Source: Tetraselmis striata
Taxonomy: Eukaryota > Chlorophyta > Chlorodendrophyceae > Chlorodendrales > Chlorodendraceae
DNA: 64,000 nt
Assembly: GCA_006384855.1 (NCBI GenBank)
Contig: VCJN01002371.1
Coordinates: 1 to 64,000, forward strand
Direction: 5' to 3'
The notes below the pieces were generated by a model that ran no database searches, was not told the origin of the DNA, and was given only the letters and a program-made list of their open reading frames with translations. Below, piece by piece: positions 57,901 through 64,000 of this stretch (its first letter is position 1; each line of letters starts with the position of its first letter). Position numbers and translations under genes: made by a program.

Positions 57901-59749
57901 GGGGGGGGGGGGGGTCACTTGGGGTGGAACACGGCGTCCATGTAGACGTCCACCAGGTTGTAGAAGTCCTGCAGGTTGCAGGAGGCCACCGGGTAGCAGG
58001 TGCGGTCGGGGTAGGTGAACGCGTTGAGGAAGGTGTTCAGGGAGCCCTTCATCAGCTCCACAAACGGCTCCTGCATGACACACATCGCCGTCAGGAGGCC
58101 GCCTCTGCACATCAGCACCCCCGTTAAACCAGCCAGGGTGACTACGTGAAAGTGGCACCCGGACTGTGCCAAGTCACCGCGGCACTGATGGACTGTCCAT
58201 TGCGGGACTTGGCTGAATTCAGCGCAAGATGGGAGGCTGAATGTCGAGGCGGAATTGCGGTGCTCGGTTCTCTGGAATCCAGCCGTAGCTCCAACCCCTC
58301 TAACTGCACCAGTGCGGTGCGCATCCGGCACCGCCGCAACTCCGACGGAACCAATTTCAGGGTGGATACAAGCTGGCCTCTGCCGAATTCTGACCCGTAA
58401 GTGAATTCTGCGGAAATCTGGACTTGAGCCACAAGTGGTCTGGTTTGCAGGAGCGCCTGCGCGACCCGGGCTCCGACCCCCTCCTGGAGTGCTAGCCCGG
58501 CAGGCGCCTGGGAGCAGGCCGGGGAGGGGGGGGAGAAGGAGGGGCTCGCCTTGATGGGGTACTTCCTGCTGCCACACAGGACGCTGTGCTCCAGGATGTG
58601 CGGGATGCCGGTGGAGTCGTCCACCGGCGTGCGCAGGACGACGCCAAACGTCTTGTTCTCGTCGCTGTTGCAGAGGGACATGACCTGTGCACCTGAGTGC
58701 CGCCGGCAAAGGCGGGATAGGGGGTCAGCCACCCCCTTACCCCATCACCTGCCCACGTGGCAAGCATCGGCATGCAAGTGGCTGAGCGGGCGGGGGCGCA
58801 GCAGCACGCACCGGTCTTGGCGTGCTTGTACAGCAGCACGTTGGAGTTGTACTCCGTGACAAACTTCTCCTCCACCAGCTCAAAGCCGTGGATGCTCTTG
58901 GGAACGGCCTCCGAGGCAACCTGCCAGCGCCGGCGCCACACGTGAGACGCTGAAGCCAGCGGCGCAGCACCTAGCCTGGAAACCGTCCTGAGAGCTGACG
59001 CGCGGCGCAGACAGGGTTGGTTAGTGCTGGGGGCGGCTCACCTCTGACTGTGCGGCCGCCCGGATGGGCATCACACCGCGGGTGGAGAGCCCTGCAAGCA
59101 TCAGCAACGCATGCACGTGCCCTTAGCACCCACGGCAGGACAATGATGGAGGCTCCTGCCTACATGTTGCTGCGCGCGCAACTTGTGCCCCCTTCCGCTG
59201 GTGATGAGGCCACGCAGCAGCAGGAGCAGCGGCGGCGGGGGCTGATTGCAGGAAGCACAGGTGCCGCGAGGTGGCACTCACCGCGGCGCAGGGCTGTCAC
59301 CGCGGTCCGAGTCCGCGCAGGCAGCACGTTGGCAGCGGCGGGCCGCAGGCTGCGCACCCCGGGCACCGGCACTCCGCAGCTGGGCGCCTGTCGACAGGGG
59401 GCGCGCACAGGCGTGAGAAGGTACTTCGGGAGGGAGGAGAGGGAGAAAAGGGGGGGCGTTGCGGAAGAGCGCGAGCCCCCAGCCGAGCGGCACGACTGTT
59501 TCGATACTTCTCAGGGGGTGCGGATGGCGTAGATCCGTGGGCTTGTCAGCCCAGGTGGGCGTAATCAGGCTGCCAGATCAACGCGGGGAGCGGCGGTGGA
59601 TAATCGGGACTTGCGTCGACTGTGCTTGCAGCGCGGGAGCGCCGATCGGGCGGGCTCACCTTGCCGCCAAAGCCTGTGCGGGTGCGGGTGCGGGACACGG
59701 AGGACATGGAGGCCATGCTGCTTTTTGCGGCGGAAGGGGCGATTGCCAT
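51034..59749 (-). CDS. PREP1: Presequence protease PreP (M16C zinc metalloprotease)
   Basis: Degrades cleaved targeting peptides in plastids and mitochondria. 26 exons (minus strand) run 59749-59660, 59387-59282, 59091-59042, 58920-58812, 58692-58550, 58070-57919, 57831-57750, 57641-57486, 57050-56965, 56783-56702, 56566-56513, 56402-56286, 56108-55862, 54968-54874, 54729-54616, 54525-54430, 53859-53758, 53617-53552, 53405-53119, 52857-52583, 52468-52338, 52233-52070, 51798-51696, 51584-51483, 51374-51318 and 51171-51034. They sum to 1067 codons plus stop, with all phases closing. The Ser/Ala/Arg-rich N-terminus (about 80 residues) is an organelle leader. The inverted zinc motif HxxEH is in IPHILEHSVLCGSRKYP, with the distal Glu in VVFNEMKGVYSQPDSVNYR. 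Later landmarks: NTIEFSLRENNTGRFPRG, RKTGGFSVSPMTSS, AGWVSEQMGGLSYLEYV, WLWDRVRVVGGAYGGFSDFD and AIIGTIGDIDSYQLPDAKGY. Three introns use GC donors. The start ATG is the most likely of several; the frame is open further upstream. Confidence 0.96.
51876..51907. repeat. (AT)n microsatellite
   Basis: About 16 uninterrupted AT/TA repeats lie in the PreP intron between the exons at 52070 and 51798. Confidence 0.95.
53967..54325. repeat. (CAT)n / (ATC)n-rich tract
   Basis: Roughly 360 bases composed mostly of ATC/CAT/ATT triplets with ATATAAT interruptions, entirely inside the 570-bp PreP intron between the exons at 54430 and 53859. It is strikingly AT-rich for this gene. The Ser/His-rich open frame at 54157-54741 is an artefact of the tract. 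Confidence 0.9.
54969..55861. other. Long PreP intron (893 bp)
   Basis: Lies between the exons ending at 55862 and starting at 54968. It contains TTAGGGTTTTAGGGG-like telomeric words near 55000. No coding content was recognised. Confidence 0.6.
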
Positions 59750-61060
59750 CCTGCCGGCACTGGGGAGGAGGGGGACGGGGGCGATGGTGGATGTCGCGAA
59801 TGGGAGCGCCGCGGTGATGGCGCTGCTGCTGCTGCCGCCGCCGCTCGTCTGGGGCAGAAAGGGCCGAAGCGCCGCTTGTAGCGCGCGTCTGCACGTCGCC
59901 AGGATGGCGACCTGGGAGGAGATGCGGTAGATTATTTGGTGGTAGCAGTGTGACAAAGGGGGAGACGGCGGTGACAGTAGAGTTATCCAGCCGCAGGTCG
60001 ATGAACGCGGCAGGTGCTGCGCTGCGCTGCACGGATGGGCGCGTGCGGCGGAACGATATGGGCCGGGATGGGCGTTCCGCCTGTAGTGCGTTCCCTTCCG
60101 TTCCGCCGTCCACGTCGTCGCGAGTATCTCCACGTGGGGCACCGCCGGTACGGTACGTAATTTGGGTTCAGTTTACTACAGGCGTCAAAAGTAATGAGCG
60201 GATGTTTGACAACTCAACTCATTCAAATCGGTAGTGCCCCACACGTGTACAGCGAGCCGTTCGGTAACCGGGAGTGAGAGGGTATAGAATATAACTGTCA
60301 GCGCAGGAGTAGCTTTTGATTGCCGCGCTCTATCAAAAGCGACCCCCTGACAGTAAAGCGCGGAGGATCCATGGATGACACACTGCGGGTGTCTCGTATA
60401 TATATCGTGGGAACATCTCCTCACACTCCATCCCTCTGAAAGGTAGGTGTAGCGGTTGGCACTGTTTGTTGGCCACGGTATGATATGACATTGTTAGTTG
60501 GTCATATCAAGTTTTTCGTGATATGACAGTGTTAGTTGGTCATATCATATCGTTTGTAATGCGTGACCTCCGCGATCCGACCCACACCGGGAATCGATCC
60601 GTGGACTCTGCGATGTACTGGACATTGATCCGGTGCTACAACATAACCCATATGCAGGACTCCCTGACCATAGAGCGGACAAGCGCCCATCCACCGGACC
60701 TTCCAATTGGAGAGACGAGACGTAAGTCGCCCATGCATCAGGAGCCACTCCCGGTGAGTGGCCAGCCTGAACAAATACCAACGTATGCTGCCATGGTTGG
60801 ACATCACCCATCGTTGCAATGGAAACTGTCCCCTTTAGTAGGGCAGAAAAAATTCACGCTAACCATAATAACACCATGTTTTTTATTTATATCATGCAAT
60901 TCTTAGACAGAGTGGGACCAACTGTAACAACACATGCTTATGAAGTAACTTGACAGTTGAATCAGCGATGCATCGATTTTTCAGAAAATTTTAAAAGCTG
61001 AACGGATTCTATATTACGTACAGTTCCATGATTTGCAGTGCCAGCGCTTATTTGAAGTAC
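59750..61060. other. Upstream region of PreP and intergenic DNA
   Basis: The sense frame of PreP exon 1 stays open upstream to about 60142, but composition drops off and no better start is evident. A pair of palindromic 29-base units lies at 60481-60547. No other gene. Confidence 0.45.
60481..60547. repeat. Tandem pair of 29-base palindromic units
   Basis: TGATATGAC and GTCATATCA arms flank an 11-base core (A(T/G)TGTTAGTTG) in two copies, at 60481-60509 and 60519-60547, differing at a single base. Each unit resembles a recombinase or dimeric-protein binding site: perfect 9-base arms around an asymmetric core. Confidence 0.75.
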
Positions 61061-61066
61061 CAGCAG

Positions 61067-61278
61067 CGAGCGTTTGCATTGCCAACGCTTTGAAGTACCA
61101 GAGTTTTTTTTTCCATTACCAGCAGCGAGTAGCGAGTACCAGTACGAGTACCAGCAGTACAAGCAGCGAGTAGCGAGTACCAATCCCAGCAGCGAGCGTT
61201 CGCATTGCCAACGCTTTGAAGTACCGGAGTTTTTTTTTCCATTACCAGCAGCGAATAGCGAGTACCAGTACTCATAGC
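61067..61278. repeat. Direct duplication, ~131-bp period
   Basis: CATTGCCAACGCTTTGAAGT, ACC(A/G)GAG, T8-10, CCATTACCAGCAGCGA and GTAGCGAGTACCAGTAC recur 131 bases apart (61071 onward and 61202 onward). The gap is filled with further GAGTACCAG/AGCAGCGAG words. Confidence 0.85.
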
Positions 61279-61327
61279 CTCCCAACCGTGAGATCGTAAT
61301 CGGACGGTTCTGTAATTAAGGACCTTG

Positions 61328-61361
61328 GGCGGGCGGGTGGGCGGGTGGGTGGGTGGGTGGA
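61328..61361. repeat. (GGGC/GGGT)n tract with G-quadruplex potential
   Basis: GGGCGGGCGGGTGGGCGGGT followed by GGGTGGGTGGGTGG, eight G-triplets in a row. A similar (GGGT)n patch is at 33423-33441. Confidence 0.85.
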
Positions 61362-61701
61362 TTATAGTACTTAGTATTACATACCAGTAGATAAGCGCTT
61401 TAGTCATGCACCTATTGGGCCGATCCGGTGCACTATACGGGTACCCGTACGGCAATAAAGCTCACCGCCGAAGAATCGACGCTTCGTTGGATTATGACTA
61501 CATGTCAGAAAGATATGTGTTCAATTGCATAAACAAACAATCACAATAATTATTATACAACATTAGAAACGATTTTCGTTGAAAAGCGAGGTATCCATGG
61601 AACTGCCTTTATTGATTTTCATCAGTTGGCAATGAATATCATATGTTATATACAAAATAAAATGTGTAATCATGACCCTCGGAATACTTCAGGCATAATG
61701 A

Positions 61702-62449
61702 AAATTTGCCTCCAAATCATATCATACAAATACTGTAATACGCTGGCCACATTTTTTCCGCTGGGAAGTAGTGTTGCAGCTGATTGGGTACAGTGATACT
61801 CATCCCAGCACTCCAGAATACATTAAGCATTACCTGATCGAAAAATTCCGCAGGAATGCAGACCTTAAAATTGAGTTTGAATGGCAATTCGAACTCCATA
61901 CTATAGGCCAGCAAACATTGACCATAAAAACGATACAACAAATTACAGGTACCATGGACTAATTAAGCAACCGGGGTCATACTCAACGATTGGCGAACGC
62001 CCGTAAAATACCGTATCATCCTGATTATTTATGGATTCATCCGGACGGTATGCCAATCTGCTCATACTGCAGTGGATTTGGTCACAATTTCCTTGCATGC
62101 CAATGGAGCCAACGGGAGGCAGGAGACCCTGCCCAACCATCCAAAAAATGGTAGGTATCTTGACCAGATGCTCCATGGCCAGTCAGCACGGAAGCGGTCA
62201 CATCCTGATGAAGATCGGGCAGAAGCATGTAAGGTTTATGATAATCTGAGCAAACACCTAGGCTTACACCCAAGGCCCTCAGCGCAACTGCTGAACACAG
62301 CAGTAACACCAAACATGCTTCCAAAGCATGATGGTGGTGGTGGCCGAGGCGATCGGGGAGGCCGCAATAACGGAATGACTAGACGAGTGTCATTTAAATT
62401 GTTAGATTACGGGGTAAATACACGGTATTGCATGGTAATTACGAGGTGA
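61702..62449 (+). pseudogene. Gag/ORF1-like remnant with CCHC zinc knuckle
   Basis: The frame is open from about 61702 with one TAA at 61960-61962. It reads RWPHFFRWEVVLQLIGYSDT, PSTPEYIKHYLIEKFRRNAD and EFEWQFELHTIGQQTLTIKT. After the stop it continues RLANARKIPYHPDYLWIHPD and CSYCSGFGHNFLAC (62059-62100), an exact C-x2-C-x4-H-x4-C knuckle as in gag and LINE ORF1 proteins, and stops at 62151-62153. A second frame (62072-62449) continues with a Gly/Arg-rich stretch. It is followed directly by a LINE 3' end (62457), so it is probably the ORF1 part of a deleted LINE copy. Confidence 0.55.
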
Positions 62450-62456
62450 CCCGGGA

Positions 62457-62635
62457 GCCTAGATTGTGATCCAACAGTGTTGGAAATTCCGTCATTGGCC
62501 TCCAATTAGTTTTGCAGAATACTTCGGCATTTTGCTTGTTGACTATCTAACGGAGCGTCGCCGAATTATAAAGGCTTTCCGTAACTGAATCGCTGCCTAA
62601 GCGGCCGCCGTCGAGAGGTGGCAAGGGTTTCACTA
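62457..62635 (+). mobile_element. LINE 3' end, copy 3
   Basis: GATCCAACAGTGTTGGAAAT, TTGCAGAATACTTCGGCA, ACGGAGCGTCGCC, GGCTTTCCGTAACTGAAT and GGCAAGGGTTTCAC match copy 2 (25278-25438) in the same order, and copy 1 (21018-21115) inverted. Confidence 0.75.
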
Positions 62636-62639
62636 TTGC

Positions 62640-63540
62640 ATGTCATGTCCTAGGGCCCCAAAAAACCGTCTTAAAGCGTCGTGTCGCTGCGGCCGCTCCG
62701 CCCGCTAGCCCATGCCGCCGGGATTGGGCCACCAACCTAAAAGCCGCCGCGGCCCGCATCGCTGCTCCTTGCTCACCGTCCCTATCCGTCGGTACCCATC
62801 CTTAGAACCCCCTCACGGTGCTACACTATGCGTCTCCTCTGAGCACTGGCGGTTATATATCTTGCGCGTGGCCTTGTTTGGCTATACGTGGAGCGTCAGT
62901 GGCGGCGACATGGCGCCCGACTACGCAACGATGCGAGCCTGACCAGACGGAGGGATATTCATGACCGATGCCCGGAATCAGCGCCTATCTATGCATGGCG
63001 CCGGGCGGGCGGGGGCGGCTCTGAATAGGTGGCAGGACCCGCGGGGGCGGGTGGTGGACGAGCGGTGAAGTTGGCGGCATTTGCGATGCTATATGGCTCG
63101 CGGGGAGGCCCGGAAGGCCCAGGACACTTACCAAATAGGCCCGAAAAAAACGCCCTGGCTCGATGTCAAACTAGGACGTCATAGACTTTTAATCGTTTTG
63201 TCCTACATTTTAGCTAATCGACGACCTTAAGAGGTCGAATCTACGACGTCCTAGATTGAATCTACGATCTGGCGTTTTTTCGAGTATAGGGTTTTCCTAG
63301 ACTAGCGGCGAATCTACGACTACATCGGCTTTTCGATTACGAGCTTAAGCATGCCACTTCGGTACTTCGGCATTTCTGCCTATATCTTGGCCATATACGG
63401 TTACATCAGCCATACATTGAAACATTGGGTCAGATTTATGACTATCTGGGTGTCAACAATATTCCAAATAATGTATCACCTACTGCATGCCACCAACATC
63501 TTCTACCTCTAAAACATATAATATCCTCACCACACATATG
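62640..63540. other. Intergenic DNA
   Basis: No gene was recognised. A cluster of CTACGA(C/T) and AATCTACGA words at 63165-63330 gives a loose tandem pattern (GACGTC, GAATCTACGACGTC, GAATCTACGAT, GAATCTACGAC). Confidence 0.4.
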
Positions 63541-63543
63541 ACT

Positions 63544-64000
63544 CTACGTATGCCCCAGCATGCCCGCCGTTGGCCTCAGAAATTCTTGGGCGAGGGTGCA
63601 ATAATGGGTTTGGGGGCCGGGGGGGGGGGGGGGGGGGGGGGCACACTTCGTTCCACCGGTACCGTGCCACCCGGTGCCAGCGTAGGCGGACGGATAAGCA
63701 TGGCCGCGTGGGATACTGGTCTTCAAGACTGCCAAGGGGGCGGGGCGGCGGCCGCCCAATGGAGCCATATGCATGGCGCTGCCGAGAATGCAGTGAAGGA
63801 CCACAGTGGGGGAGAGCCAGCCGAACAAAAGCGCAGCGGCGCGGGTCGGAATCGTACTCGGGTCGATGTAATCGTTGATCACCGCAGAATTGCGGGCCCA
63901 ACCGCCCCAGTGGCGGATTTTGTCGAGGGGCAAGCTAGCTTTGCTTGCGCCAGACGCCGCGCCCTTTCGCAAGAAGTGCGAGGTCCACACGAAACCTTCG
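63544..64000 (-). mobile_element. Second tyrosine-recombinase element, partial at the window edge
   Basis: On the minus strand the frame entering from the right edge reads TSHFLRKGAASGASKASLP, LDKIRHWGGWARNSAVINDY and DPSTIPTRAAALLFGWLSPT. These are the HxxR, HWGGW and DYID (nucleophile Tyr) boxes of the same recombinase family as 40935-42220. The C-terminal part is uninterrupted by stops; the N-terminal part lies outside the window. A G23 run (63619-63641), poly-C on its sense strand, follows the catalytic domain. It is better preserved than the first copy, so it is worth checking for an intact element. Confidence 0.8.

Noticed and set aside
1..64000. CRISPR arrays, bacterial operons or ribosomal RNA
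   Set aside because: No regularly spaced short repeats with unique spacers, no Shine-Dalgarno-led gene strings and no rRNA core motifs were seen.

Overview
This window looks like nuclear DNA of a green alga (chlorophyte-type). The genes are GC-rich, cut into many short exons, and separated by long stretches of repeats. They include a plastid/mitochondrial presequence protease with an organelle-type leader, a lysine-pathway decarboxylase with a plastid-like leader, and an axonemal dynein regulatory complex subunit. Together these point to a photosynthetic eukaryote from a lineage with motile cilia. No rRNA, complete tRNA, CRISPR array or bacterial operon was seen.

Seven protein-coding loci can be read. 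From left to right they are: (1) a GT29 sialyltransferase-like gene (+, about 4783-6802, perhaps starting at 2914); (2) a class V PLP enzyme of the isopenicillin-N-epimerase-like family (-, 9676-16512); (3) a membrane-anchored protein with a degenerate metallo-beta-lactamase-like (DUF4336-like) domain (+, 26075-31009); (4) diaminopimelate decarboxylase (-, 33071-37916, 9 exons, 495 aa); (5) a profilin-like gene (+, about 44907-45817) whose stop lies only 74 bases before (6) DRC11/IQCA1 (+, 45892-50595, 5 exons, 832 aa); (7) presequence protease PreP (-, 51034-59749, 26 exons, about 1067 aa), tail-to-tail with DRC11. For loci 3, 4, 6 and 7 all exon phases add up. I derived these models by hand from splice motifs and family similarity.

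The space between genes is dense in repeats. 16.6-25.4 kb holds a composite repeat with a ~67-bp minisatellite in both orientations, plus LINE 3' ends. 39.1-42.5 kb holds a tyrosine-recombinase element flanked by direct repeats, and a second recombinase runs off the right edge. Two copies of a tRNA-like SINE are present, one with a 16-bp target-site duplication. There are also palindrome clusters, a (CAT)n tract and an (AT)n tract. More than 30 uninterrupted G or C runs of 16-32 bases occur. Those inside genes lie almost wholly in introns with C on the sense strand, often just after the 5' splice site. Several introns begin with GC rather than GT.

The genes do not form a pathway. They are ordinary algal housekeeping functions: plastid lysine synthesis, organelle peptide degradation, the cilium axoneme, actin monomer binding and Golgi glycosylation. 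The most unusual features are the intron architecture (sense-strand poly-C and GC-AG introns) and the apparently RT-less tyrosine-recombinase element.
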